Of a stretch of DNA of 38,951 nt, positions 8,452 through 16,697 are shown in pieces. The notes beneath the pieces were generated by a model. It saw only the letters and a program-made list of their open reading frames with translations. It was not told the origin of the DNA and searched no databases. The stretch lies in the NCBI GenBank assembly GCA_035304485.1, contig DATGPZ010000016.1, forward strand, positions 1 to 38,951, read 5' to 3'. Every line of letters starts with the position of its first letter. The first letter of the stretch is position 1. Source of the stretch: ZC4RG17 sp035304485 (lineage in GTDB: Bacteria; Actinomycetota; Acidimicrobiia; Spongiisociales; ZC4RG35). A program made the position numbers and the translations under genes.

Positions 8452-10625
8452 ACCTCCTGCGGTTTGGCCGAACGGGAGCGGTCATGCTCGCAATGGCGGC
8501 GGCCACCTGGCTCGCCGCCTTGGCGGGCCGGTGGTTCGGATGGTTGGGGCTCCTGGGTCTGATCCCGGTGGCCGTCACGCTGATCCGGCGGCCCGATCTG
8601 GCGGTCATCGCGGTCTTCCTGGCTCTCGCTGGCTGGTGGTCCGGTCATGGTTCGGCGATCCGCGAGGCGGCCATCCTCTCCTTCTCGACACCGGAAGGCC
8701 GATTCGAAGCCGGTGTCCGTCTACTGGGCGACCCGCGCCGGGAGGCACACGGCTGGTGGGCCCTGGCGGTCCCGAACCCTCCTGAGCCGGGCCGGCCACC
8801 CGCCATCCCGCTGCTGGTTTCGTTCGAATCCGATCCCGAAGCCATGGCTGGCGAGACCCTGCTGGTGCAGGGTCGGAGGACCGGCCGCACGGGGACCGCC
8901 CGGGGAAAGCCCTACTCGGGCGTGGTCTCCGCCGACTCCTGGCAGGCCATGCCGAGCCGCGCTCCACCTTGGCTCGAGTTGGGCAACCGGGTTCGGAAGC
9001 GTGCCCTCGAGCGACTGGAAGGCCGCGGGACCCGGAGGGCGCTGCTCGCCGGCTTTCTCGTGGGGGAAACCTCGGGCGTCCCGGAAGCCGACCAGGAGGC
9101 GATGCGAAGCTCGGGACTGACCCATCTGGTGGCGGTTTCCGGTAGCAACGTCTCCCTCTTCTTGACTCTCGCCGTGGTGGCGGCCGGTCCTCTGGCCGCA
9201 GGTCCCCGTCGCCGTGCCGTGGTGGGGTTGATCGCGCTGGTGGTGTTGGTGGCGGCGACCCGCTGGGAGCCCTCGGTGGTGCGGGCGTCCGTGATGGCAG
9301 CCATCCTCCTGGGAGGCCGTATCGGCGGGTGGGCGCCGGACGCCTTCACGGCGCTGGCGGCGACGGTGGTCGGCGTCGTGGTCGTGTCGGGTGAGATGTC
9401 GACCGACGTTGGGTTTGCGATGTCGGTCCTGGCGACTCTCGGCGTCCTGGTCGGTGCCAATCTCTTCGCAGGTTTCCTGAGCCGACCGGTCGCCACCCTG
9501 GCGGGGGCAACGCTCGGAGCGCAGTTGGCAGTGGCGCCGATCGTTCTCACGGTGTTCGGGACCGTCCCCCTCATGGCCCCGATCGCCAACCTGGTGGCGG
9601 TGCCGGTTGTATCGGCGACGACGGTGGTGGCGACCATCGGCGTCACGATCGGCTGGGAACCTCTGCTCGAACTGGCCTCTCTAGGAGCGGGTTTGGTCCT
9701 CGCCGTGGCCCGGTTCAGCGCCGGATGGCCGCAGCTGGGCTGGGTCGGCTACGGATTCTCCTGCGTGTGCCTCGCCTCGTGTATGAGTCGTCGGCTGCGC
9801 CCATGGGTGGTGGTGGGGGTCGCCGTGGTGGTGGGTTTCCTCACCGTTGCCCCGCCGACCTCTCTGCCTCTGCCTGCGGCCGTGGTGCTGGATGTAGGCC
9901 AGGGCGACGCCATCCTGGTTCGGGCGTCCGACGGCTCCGCGCTGTTGGTGGACGGAGGCCCCGACCCGGCGGTTCTCGACCGCAAGCTCACCGAGTACGG
10001 GATCACGAGCCTCGACCTGGTGGTGCTGACCCATGTCCATGCTGATCACGCGACGGGCCTGCAGGCGGTGGTCGGGAGGAGACCGGTCGGCGAGTTGTGG
10101 CTGCCCACGGCCCCGCACACCACCCCCGCGGCGGAGGAGATCTTCGAACTGGTCGAAGCCGCCGGCATCCGCGCCCGAACTCCGCCCGTGGGGAGGACTC
10201 TCCTGCTGGGCGATCTGACCCTGGAGGTGCTGGCGCCTCTCAGACGGTATGCGTCTCCCAACGACCAGTCGGCCGTGCTTCGTATCTCGACCCCGGGCGG
10301 TCCCCGCCTTCTCCTGACCGGTGACATCGAGACCCACGCCCAGGCCGACCTCGGCCCGCTGGCCGCCGAGGTTTTGAAGGTCCCGCACCAGGGTGGTGCC
10401 ACCTCGGACCTGGGGTGGCTCCAGGAGGTGGGGGCCTCGTGGGCCGTCATCTCCGTCGGTCCGAACGACTACGGCCATCCCTCCCCCGAAGTGATCGACA
10501 CACTGGAGGCGGCGGGTGCCCGGATCTCGAGGACCGACCTGGACGGCGACGTGGTGGTCCCTCTCGGACCCCACGTTGACGTTGCGGGAGAGTCCATCGA
10601 AACTCCTCGTGATGTATCACGGTGA
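8448..10625 (+). CDS. comEC: ComEC/Rec2-type DNA uptake channel
   Basis: 725-residue polytopic protein that would carry single-stranded DNA across the membrane. Several N-terminal membrane helices and a DUF4131-like region precede the Competence domain. That domain starts near residue 200 with GFLVGETSGVP and GLTHLVAVSGSN, and is followed by many hydrophobic helices. A metallo-beta-lactamase-like domain begins near residue 480 (VVLDVGQGDAILV) and contains HVHADH near residue 528 (the zinc-ligand HxHxDH) plus LKVPHQGGA. All three regions are present and uninterrupted. The end overlaps the DHPS-like gene by 14 bases if that gene starts at 10612. Confidence 0.94.
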   Translation: MNLLRFGRTGAVMLAMAAATWLAALAGRWFGWLGLLGLIPVAVTLIRRPDLAVIAVFLALAGWWSGHGSAIREAAILSFSTPEGRFEAGVRLLGDPRREAHGWWALAVPNPPEPGRPPAIPLLVSFESDPEAMAGETLLVQGRRTGRTGTARGKPYSGVVSADSWQAMPSRAPPWLELGNRVRKRALERLEGRGTRRALLAGFLVGETSGVPEADQEAMRSSGLTHLVAVSGSNVSLFLTLAVVAAGPLAAGPRRRAVVGLIALVVLVAATRWEPSVVRASVMAAILLGGRIGGWAPDAFTALAATVVGVVVVSGEMSTDVGFAMSVLATLGVLVGANLFAGFLSRPVATLAGATLGAQLAVAPIVLTVFGTVPLMAPIANLVAVPVVSATTVVATIGVTIGWEPLLELASLGAGLVLAVARFSAGWPQLGWVGYGFSCVCLASCMSRRLRPWVVVGVAVVVGFLTVAPPTSLPLPAAVVLDVGQGDAILVRASDGSALLVDGGPDPAVLDRKLTEYGITSLDLVVLTHVHADHATGLQAVVGRRPVGELWLPTAPHTTPAAEEIFELVEAAGIRARTPPVGRTLLLGDLTLEVLAPLRRYASPNDQSAVLRISTPGGPRLLLTGDIETHAQADLGPLAAEVLKVPHQGGATSDLGWLQEVGASWAVISVGPNDYGHPSPEVIDTLEAAGARISRTDLDGDVVVPLGPHVDVAGESIETPRDVSR

Positions 10626-11424
10626 CCTGAAGGCGGGAAGTCATGTCCTCGAGTTCGGGGGCGTCACGTACATCGCTGGGGTCATCAACCTGTCTCCCGA
10701 GTCCCGCAACGCCCACACGATCGCATCCGGGCCGTCCGAAGCAGTCGCTCTCGCACGTCGATACCGGCAGTGGGGAGCAGACCTGATCGAGGTTGGGGGC
10801 CAGTCGTCGCACTACGAAGCCGCCACGCTCCCGCCAGAGCAGGAAGCCGAACGCCTGATCCCGGTGGTGACGGCTCTGGTCGAAGAAGGGATGCCGGTGG
10901 CGGTGGACACCTGGAAGCCCGAGGTGGCGGAAGCCGTGGTGGAGGCGGGGGCCGACATCGTCAACGACACCGGCGGTCTCAGTGACGAGCGAATGCGGTC
11001 CCTGCTCGCTGGCTCGAGTGCGGCGGTAGTGGTGGTGCACGTGGATGGCTCGAATCCCCACGACGTGGACGAGGTCCAACTCGGCGAGGACAAGGCCGAG
11101 CTCACCGCTGCCGCTCTTGCTCGACTCCTGGGGGAACTGCCCGCCGAACTCGAGGCGAGGACGATCCTCGACCCAGGCATCGCCATCAACTATCGCGGTG
11201 ACTACGCCGCCTACACGCGGCTCCAACTGGATGTGATTCGCAAGTCCGATGTGTTGGCGTCCCTCGAACGTCCGGTGATGATCCCGATCCCGAGGAAGCC
11301 CGACATCCACTGGGTGACCGCCTATGTCACGATGGCTCTGGAATACGGGGCCGACCTCATCCGAGTCCACGATGTTCCGCTGGCCGCCGGGATTCGCCGC
11401 TTGTGGGACCGCGTGCCGAGGTGA
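10612..11424 (+). CDS. Dihydropteroate-synthase-like protein with degraded substrate loops
   Basis: 270-residue TIM-barrel protein of the pterin-binding family. Conserved pterin-site features are present: VDTWKPEVAEA (Asp99), IVNDTGG (Asn118), ILDPGI (Asp187), PIPRKPD (Lys229) and IRVHDV (Arg251/His253). The two loops that build the pABA and pyrophosphate site differ. The usual NVTPDSFSDGG is INLSPESRNAH, and the usual ESTRPGA is QSSHYEA. True folP normally sits with folB/folK; this copy overlaps comEC and precedes PH-domain genes. It may bind a pterin or another substrate rather than make dihydropteroate. ATG 10612 fits the family start; no clear ribosome site is visible. Confidence 0.8.
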   Translation: MYHGDLKAGSHVLEFGGVTYIAGVINLSPESRNAHTIASGPSEAVALARRYRQWGADLIEVGGQSSHYEAATLPPEQEAERLIPVVTALVEEGMPVAVDTWKPEVAEAVVEAGADIVNDTGGLSDERMRSLLAGSSAAVVVVHVDGSNPHDVDEVQLGEDKAELTAAALARLLGELPAELEARTILDPGIAINYRGDYAAYTRLQLDVIRKSDVLASLERPVMIPIPRKPDIHWVTAYVTMALEYGADLIRVHDVPLAAGIRRLWDRVPR

Positions 11425-11888
11425 CGACGGAGGAAATGCCGCTCCAGCCTCTCAGCCGGGAGGCCCTCACGGTTCGCCGGATCCGGGTAGCCATCGAGAC
11501 CGCGGCCACGCTGATCCTCATCGTGGCAGCCCTGGTGGTGGCGCGACGCCTGTTCGATTTCGCCGCCCCCGCCTGGCTGATCGTCCTCGGGGTACTCGTC
11601 ATCTCCGGCATCGCCTGGTGGTGGGCCGGCGTCGATCACGCCCGGTGGCGCTGGCGGCTCAGCAAGGACCTGTTCGAGGTGCGTCACGGCGTCCTGGTCC
11701 ACCGTTCCTACATGGTCCCCCGGAGCCGTATCCAGAACGTAACCACCAAGGCTGGTCCTCTGCAGCGGCGTTTCGGACTCATCACGCTCACCGTCCACAC
11801 CGCCGGAGCCCGTACGCGCAGCGTCTCCGTTGAAGACATCGGGGTCGACAAGGCGTCCGCCATCCGACGGCGACTAGATCTGGTATGA
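11421..11888 (+). CDS. Bacterial PH-domain membrane protein (YdbS-like)
   Basis: 155-residue protein with two membrane helices (about residues 25-42 and 46-64) and one bacterial PH domain of the bPH2/DUF304 type (EVRHGVLVHRSYMVPRSRIQ, then QRRFGLITLTVHTAG). I chose GTG 11421, which overlaps the previous stop (GTGA); ATG 11436 is an alternative but its GGAGG lies only two bases upstream. Its partner follows with an ATGA overlap, the same YdbS-YdbT arrangement found in Bacillus, where the pair affects sensitivity to some membrane-active bacteriocins. Function here is unknown. Confidence 0.82.
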   Translation: MTTEEMPLQPLSREALTVRRIRVAIETAATLILIVAALVVARRLFDFAAPAWLIVLGVLVISGIAWWWAGVDHARWRWRLSKDLFEVRHGVLVHRSYMVPRSRIQNVTTKAGPLQRRFGLITLTVHTAGARTRSVSVEDIGVDKASAIRRRLDLV

Positions 11889-13294
11889 CCTCCGGATCCG
11901 CGGCCGAGTGGCGTCGGTTGCATCCACTCACCGTGCTGAAGGAGCTGGGCGCTCTGGCCTGGGCACTGATCGCAGTGTTCCTGCTCGACTTCGACACCTT
12001 CTCGGTGCCAGGCGATTTCGTCGATCTCGAGGCGATCGGCGCCGTAGTCGTGTTCGGGTACGCCATCGTCCGCTACCTGTTCACTGCCTATCGCATCACA
12101 GATCGAGCCCTGGAGGTGCGGAGGGGCGTGCTGGTGAAGTCGTTCCAGTCCATGCCTCGGGACCGGGTCCAGTCGGTGGGCACCAACACCGGGTTTCTCG
12201 GCCGGTTGGCAGGCGTCACCACGGTCGAGGTCTCGGCGGCAGACGCCGAAGACATCAACCTGGGGTTCGTCTCCGAGGCTGACGCCGAGCGGCTTCGCCG
12301 CGTCCTGGAGCGACACGTCCCTGCAGCCGACGACGGCGGGGCCGACCCTGACGCCGAAGATGCACCCACGCCACTCTCAGCTCTCGGGTTCGACGGTCTG
12401 ATCCGCTACGGACTGACCGACACCGCGGTCCTGTTCGCGGTCGCGGCTCTGATTTTGGGAGTGACGCTGGCGATAGTCTTCCGATGGTTCGTGGCGCCTC
12501 TCGCGGTGGTGCCCGTCCTCTTCATTCCGGTGGTCGGCACGACGAGCCTGGCGGGGTTCCGCTCATGGCTCGAGGACGGACGTGTCCGGAGCGAGGCCGG
12601 GATCCTGGGAAAGCGGCGGAGCGAGGCACCGACCGGGAGGATCCAACTCGTTCAGGTGGTCCGCCCTCCTCTTCGACGTCTCAAAGGCTGGGAGACGGTC
12701 TCGATCGTGACTGGTGACATCGCCGTATCCAACGATGGGATGCAACTCGCGGGTAGGGTGGGACCCCTGGTTCCCGCCGGTGACTGGAAGCGTCTGGCCG
12801 AGACGATGTTCGGGCCGGTTGCCATAGACGAGCCCGACCTGCGGCCATCTTCGCGCCTGACGATCCGGCGGGCGATCGTTCGGGGCATGGTGCCGGTGCT
12901 CGCCCTGGCGGCCACATCGCTGATCGTCGCTTCCATCGTCGACCTCGGATGGTGGCCGGCGGCGGCCGTGTTGGTTTTGGGTGCCTCAGTGGTAACGATC
13001 TACGGATGGGCTCGGTGGCGTGCATTGGGCCACGCCTACGACGAACACCACTTGCTGGTTCGTCGGGGGGTCTTCACTCGCCGACTCGTTCTGGTCCCGA
13101 TCCACAAGGTCCAGGACCTGACGATCACCGCCACGTTCTTCCAGCGCCGGCTCGGGTTGGCGACGGTGGAGGTGGATACGGCCGGTTTGTCGGGCTCGGT
13201 GCTGGTGATCGACCTCGAGCGAGCTCGGGCCGAAGAACTCGCCGAGCATCTGGCGTCGGTGGCCGCCCGCATCGCTCTTCCCGACGGCGTGTGA
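11885..13294 (+). CDS. Multi-PH-domain membrane protein (YdbT-like)
   Basis: 469 residues with three membrane-helix pairs, each followed by a bacterial PH2/DUF304 domain: about residues 72-140 (ALEVRRGVLVKSFQSMPRDR), about 225-290 (VRSEAGILGKRRSEAPTGRI) and about 380-460 (HHLLVRRGVFTRRLVLVPIH, QRRLGLATVEVDTAG). The ATG overlaps the stop of the single-PH partner. Proteins of this family are thought to form a membrane complex with YdbS; the ligand is not known. The gene ends 31 bases before holA. Confidence 0.85.
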   Translation: MTSGSAAEWRRLHPLTVLKELGALAWALIAVFLLDFDTFSVPGDFVDLEAIGAVVVFGYAIVRYLFTAYRITDRALEVRRGVLVKSFQSMPRDRVQSVGTNTGFLGRLAGVTTVEVSAADAEDINLGFVSEADAERLRRVLERHVPAADDGGADPDAEDAPTPLSALGFDGLIRYGLTDTAVLFAVAALILGVTLAIVFRWFVAPLAVVPVLFIPVVGTTSLAGFRSWLEDGRVRSEAGILGKRRSEAPTGRIQLVQVVRPPLRRLKGWETVSIVTGDIAVSNDGMQLAGRVGPLVPAGDWKRLAETMFGPVAIDEPDLRPSSRLTIRRAIVRGMVPVLALAATSLIVASIVDLGWWPAAAVLVLGASVVTIYGWARWRALGHAYDEHHLLVRRGVFTRRLVLVPIHKVQDLTITATFFQRRLGLATVEVDTAGLSGSVLVIDLERARAEELAEHLASVAARIALPDGV

Positions 13295-13312
13295 CCAGTC
13301 CCTGCTCCCGTG

Positions 13313-13318
13313 TAGGTT
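13313..13318 (+). promoter_or_regulatory. Candidate -10 box of holA
   Basis: TAGGTT, 7 bases before the holA ATG at 13326, in the 31-base gap after the PH-domain gene. It suggests holA has its own leaderless transcript. Confidence 0.45.
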
Positions 13319-13325
13319 GTGGGTC

Positions 13326-14309
13326 ATGTCGCTGATCGTCGTCACCGGACCCTCCAGTCCCGGTCCGGGCGAGCGGGAGGAGATGCTCGCCGCCGCCCGC
13401 GGCGCTCTCCTGGAGGCGGCTGGCACCGAGGCGTCTCTGGTGCGGATCGACGTTCCCGGTCGCGGGGCGGGCGAGACCGGGGAAGGTTCGCTGCGGGCCG
13501 AGTTGGAGCCGGCGGTTCCGATCCTCCAATCCGGAAGCCTGTTCGGTGATTCCCAGGCTCTGCTGTTGGTCGAGGCGCACCAGCTGCAGGTGGGTGAAGC
13601 CGAAGTGCTGGCGGAGCTGATCGCCCACCGCGACCCTGCGACGGTCCACGTCGCCCTCGTTGCGGGCGGCCGACTCCCCAAGCCTCTGGCCGACCTGGCC
13701 AAGCAGGGAGCCGAGACCGTGGCCGTTGGCCGAATGTGGGAGCGGCAAGCCCTCGAGTGGATCCACGCCGAGACCAAGCGGCGCGGCATGACACTGGAGA
13801 AGGGGGCTGGGGATGCCCTGGTCCAGCGGTTCGGGACCGACACGGCTTCGATCGGTCGGGCACTCGACCAGTTGGCGGAGCATCGCGGGAAGTTGACTGC
13901 CGAGCTGATCCTCACCCGCTTCAAGAACCGCCCCGACGAGCCGCTCTTCCTGTTCATCGACGCGGTCGAAAAGGGCAAGGCCGGAGAGGCTCTTCGGCGC
14001 CTGGCAGATTTCCTCACCCACGGTCATCCGCTCCAGATCATCGGGGCCCTCGACAACGATCTCCGCCGGCGAGCTCTGGCGGCCGCCGCCCCCGACGAGG
14101 AAACGCTGCGCGAGTGGCTGGGAGCGAAGCCGTCCGACCGGCGCACCTCGCGCTTGTGGCGCTCGCGGGGCCGTATACCCGACTCGGCTCTGCGACGCGC
14201 CCAGGAGGCTCTGCTGCGAGCCGACCGGGTGCTGAAGTCGGAACCGGAGGAGACCCACCGGGTGACGATGGAACGCCTGACGGTCGCCCTCTGCCGCTGG
14301 TACGCCTGA
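13326..14309 (+). CDS. holA: DNA polymerase III delta subunit
   Basis: 327-residue clamp-loader delta subunit, which opens the sliding clamp. The family layout is visible: an N-terminal AAA-like domain with FGDSQALLLVEAHQLQ, a middle part with WERQALEWIHAETKRRGM and AGDALVQRFGTDTASIGRALDQLAEH (the region matching DNA_pol3_delta), and a C-terminal helical domain with GHPLQIIGALDNDLRR. A frame three codons longer (GTG 13317) exists, but ATG 13326 is preferred because TAGGTT lies 7 bases upstream. holA commonly follows comEC; here three genes intervene. A possible terminator follows the stop. Confidence 0.9.
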   Translation: MSLIVVTGPSSPGPGEREEMLAAARGALLEAAGTEASLVRIDVPGRGAGETGEGSLRAELEPAVPILQSGSLFGDSQALLLVEAHQLQVGEAEVLAELIAHRDPATVHVALVAGGRLPKPLADLAKQGAETVAVGRMWERQALEWIHAETKRRGMTLEKGAGDALVQRFGTDTASIGRALDQLAEHRGKLTAELILTRFKNRPDEPLFLFIDAVEKGKAGEALRRLADFLTHGHPLQIIGALDNDLRRRALAAAAPDEETLREWLGAKPSDRRTSRLWRSRGRIPDSALRRAQEALLRADRVLKSEPEETHRVTMERLTVALCRWYA

Positions 14310-14326
14310 GGCGTCGAGGCTTTTTT
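14304..14326 (+). terminator. Possible intrinsic terminator of holA
   Basis: Overlapping the holA stop, a weak stem can form (GCCT 14304-14307 with AGGC 14317-14320, or ACGCC with GGCGT around TGA), followed by six T (14321-14326). T-runs are rare in this GC-rich sequence, which supports a terminator, but the stem is only 4-5 base pairs. Confidence 0.4.
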
Positions 14327-14334
14327 ATCAGCAA

Positions 14335-14357
14335 AACGTCGTGCGAGACACGACGTT
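14335..14357. repeat. Distal palindrome upstream of the XRE-cupin gene
   Basis: Perfect 9-base inverted repeat: AACGTCGTG at 14335-14343 and CACGACGTT at 14349-14357, with 5 bases between. Each arm holds the 8-mer AACGTCRT also found in the proximal palindrome at 14402-14433. It is likely a second operator for the adjacent regulator. As RNA it could also fold as a hairpin, but no T-run follows. Confidence 0.65.
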
Positions 14358-14401
14358 CTTGACGGGAGAAGCGCTGTACCCCATGCCTGGAGCGACATCG
14401 C

Positions 14402-14433
14402 GTGATGACGTTCACTATATTGAACGTCATCAC
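14402..14433. promoter_or_regulatory. Proximal operator over the -10 box of the XRE-cupin operon
   Basis: Perfect 13-base inverted repeat: GTGATGACGTTCA at 14402-14414 and TGAACGTCATCAC at 14421-14433, with the 6-base spacer CTATAT. The spacer plus one base gives TATATT (14416-14421), a good -10 box, so a protein bound here would cover the promoter. The ATG of the regulator begins 7 bases downstream. Arms share AACGTCRT with the palindrome at 14335. Autoregulation by the XRE-cupin protein is the natural reading; it is inferred. Confidence 0.75.
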
Positions 14434-14440
14434 TTATCGA

Positions 14441-15022
14441 ATGAACGAAGTGTTCGGGACCGAAGAAGAAGCCGCTCGGCGTCTGGGCGCCATGATCCGA
14501 CGGGCGCGCGGTGAGCGCTACACGGTCCAGGAACTCGCCCGACGCGCCGGGATCGCCGCTGGGTCCCTCTCTCAGATCGAACGCGGCAAGGGCAACCCCT
14601 CTTTTCGAACCTTGCAGAAGATCGCCGACGCTCTCGGGTTGCGGATCGGCGACCTCGTCGAGGCCGCCACGGAGTCGGTCAGGGGGCCGATGGTGGTGCG
14701 TAGGCACGAACGAGCCCGGCTCCAACTCGGATTCGACGGTCTCGTCTACGAGTTGCTCACTCCCAACCTGCGCGGCTCGCTCGAGATGCTCCAGACCCAG
14801 ATACCTCCGGGTTTCTCGAACGAGTCCAACCCGTTCCGGCACGAGGGAGAAGAGTGCGTTCTGGTCATCGAAGGCGACCTCAGGGTATGCGTCGGCGACT
14901 CGGAGCAGTACCTGCAGACCGGCGACGCCATCACCTACGACCCATCCATGCCCCACTGGTGGGCGAACGAGACAGACAGAGAAGCGACCGTGGTCGGAGC
15001 CGTGACTCCACCCAGCTTCTGA
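14441..15022 (+). CDS. XRE-family regulator with C-terminal cupin domain
   Basis: 193 residues: an N-terminal helix-turn-helix of the XRE/Cro type (about residues 14-74, YTVQELARRAGIAAGSLSQI) and a C-terminal cupin_2 domain (about 105-190) with FRHEGEECVLVIEGDLRV and LQTGDAITYDPSMPHWWANE. Such proteins sense a small molecule in the cupin and control nearby transport or catabolic genes. A longer frame starts at 14402, but that would translate the operator palindrome, so ATG 14441 is chosen. Its stop is 18 bases before the binding-protein gene of the peptide transporter, indicating one operon. The effector is unknown. Confidence 0.9.
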   Translation: MNEVFGTEEEAARRLGAMIRRARGERYTVQELARRAGIAAGSLSQIERGKGNPSFRTLQKIADALGLRIGDLVEAATESVRGPMVVRRHERARLQLGFDGLVYELLTPNLRGSLEMLQTQIPPGFSNESNPFRHEGEECVLVIEGDLRVCVGDSEQYLQTGDAITYDPSMPHWWANETDREATVVGAVTPPSF

Positions 15023-15040
15023 AGCAGGAAGGAAACAGGA

Positions 15041-16660
15041 ATGAGATCACGCGGATTGCTGAGAACGATGACCTTCATGGTCGTCATGGCGATGGTTCTG
15101 GCCGCTTGCCAACAGGGAGAGAGCGTCGACGTGGGCGAGCCTGGAACGACCTCGCCGCCCGACGACACCACCGCCCAGACCACGTCCGACGACACGCAGG
15201 CGCCCGACGAAGGAGAAGCAGGCGCCGGAGGCGGCACGCTCATCGCGGCGCAGGGAGCCGAACCGGACCGACTGGATCCGCACCTGACCTCTGCCTACGC
15301 CAGCTTCCAGATCCTCGAGAACGTGTACGACACGCTGGTCCAGCCGGGAGACGACCTGTCGATGGAGCCTGCTCTCGCCGAGAGTTGGGACATCTCCGAT
15401 GACCAGCTCACGTGGACGTTCCACCTGCGGGAGGGCGTCACGTTCCACAACGGTCGGGAGCTCGTGGCCGACGACGTCGTCTACTCATACGAGCGGATCA
15501 TGGACCCCGAAACGGGAGCGGCGAACGCGTTCCGGTTCGAGTCGATCGATTCCGTCACCGCCGTCGACGAGACCACTGTCGAGATCGCCCTCACCCGTCC
15601 GACGCCCAACCTCTTGGTCAACATCGGCGGGTTCAAGGGCATGGCGATCATTCCCCAAGAGATCGTCGAAGACGGGAGCATCGACACCCACCCGGTCGGC
15701 ACCGGCCCCTTCCGGTTCGTGTCGTCCAGTCCTGACGAAGGCATCCTCCTCGAACGCAACCCCGACTACTGGCAGGAGGGCCTACCCGTCCTGGAGGAGA
15801 TTCGCTTCGTCCAGATCCCCGATCCCACCGTGAAGCTGACCAACCTCCAGACAGGCGAAGTCCACTGGGTCGACAGCGTTCCCCCTCAAGAGATCGAGTC
15901 TCTGGAAGCGGATGACTCCATCGTGCTGGAGCGGGTGCCGGGTGGCGACTACCACTACTTCGCGCTCAACCAGGCACGGGAGCCGTTCGACGACCCCAAT
16001 GTCCGGCGTGCCATCGCCATGGCCATCGACCGGGAGACCATCGCCGAGGCGGCCCAGTTCGGGGCGGCTACGGCGAATCAAGCCGCAATCCCCGAGGGCA
16101 ACTTCTGGTACCACGAGTACGCTCCGTTCACCCCAGGTGACATCGAGGGTGCACGAGCGTTGCTCGACGAGGCCGGTGTGACCGACCTGACCATCTCGAT
16201 GATGGTCAGCTCGGAGTTCCCCGAGACCGTCACCCAGGCCCAGGTGATCGCCAGCCAACTCGAGCCATTGGGCGTCACGGTGGAGATCGATGATGTCGAC
16301 TTCAGCACTTGGCTGGACCGGCAGGGTCAGGGAGACTTCGATGCCTTCATGCTGAGCTGGATCGGCAATATCGATCCGGACGACTTCTACTACGCCCAGC
16401 ACCACAGCGAAGGCGGGTTCAACTTCCAGGGGTACTCGAATCCCGAGGTCGATGCGCTGCTGGAGGAAGCCCGGGTCGAGACCGACCAGGACGCTCGCAA
16501 GGCCCTCTACGATCAGGCGGCCGAGATGATCGTCGACGACGCCTCGTATATCTACCTCTACAACCCCGAGAACATCGGGGCTTGGAGTCCGGCCCTGGAG
16601 GGCTACCACGTGCGAGGCGACAACGCCGTTCGCTTCCTGGAAGCGAGTCTCAATCCTTGA
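15041..16660 (+). CDS. ABC transporter solute-binding lipoprotein, family 5
   Basis: 539-residue extracytoplasmic binding protein for peptides or related compounds. It has a lipoprotein signal (VLAAC, Cys at residue 23), an acidic Thr/Gly linker, then the SBP_bac_5 body: GTLIAAQGAEPDRLDPHLT, LAESWDISDDQLTWTFHLRE, HPVGTGPFRFVS and PNVRRAIAMAIDRETIAE. A good ribosome site (AGGAAGG, CAGGA) precedes the ATG. It is the first structural gene after the XRE-cupin regulator and is followed 37 bases later by the permease gene. The permeases and ATPases are all of the Dpp/Opp class. Ligand not determined; a peptide is most likely. Confidence 0.93.
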   Translation: MRSRGLLRTMTFMVVMAMVLAACQQGESVDVGEPGTTSPPDDTTAQTTSDDTQAPDEGEAGAGGGTLIAAQGAEPDRLDPHLTSAYASFQILENVYDTLVQPGDDLSMEPALAESWDISDDQLTWTFHLREGVTFHNGRELVADDVVYSYERIMDPETGAANAFRFESIDSVTAVDETTVEIALTRPTPNLLVNIGGFKGMAIIPQEIVEDGSIDTHPVGTGPFRFVSSSPDEGILLERNPDYWQEGLPVLEEIRFVQIPDPTVKLTNLQTGEVHWVDSVPPQEIESLEADDSIVLERVPGGDYHYFALNQAREPFDDPNVRRAIAMAIDRETIAEAAQFGAATANQAAIPEGNFWYHEYAPFTPGDIEGARALLDEAGVTDLTISMMVSSEFPETVTQAQVIASQLEPLGVTVEIDDVDFSTWLDRQGQGDFDAFMLSWIGNIDPDDFYYAQHHSEGGFNFQGYSNPEVDALLEEARVETDQDARKALYDQAAEMIVDDASYIYLYNPENIGAWSPALEGYHVRGDNAVRFLEASLNP

Positions 16661-16697
16661 CCCGCTTCGTTGACCCGGTCGACGGGGGTCGTCTCCG

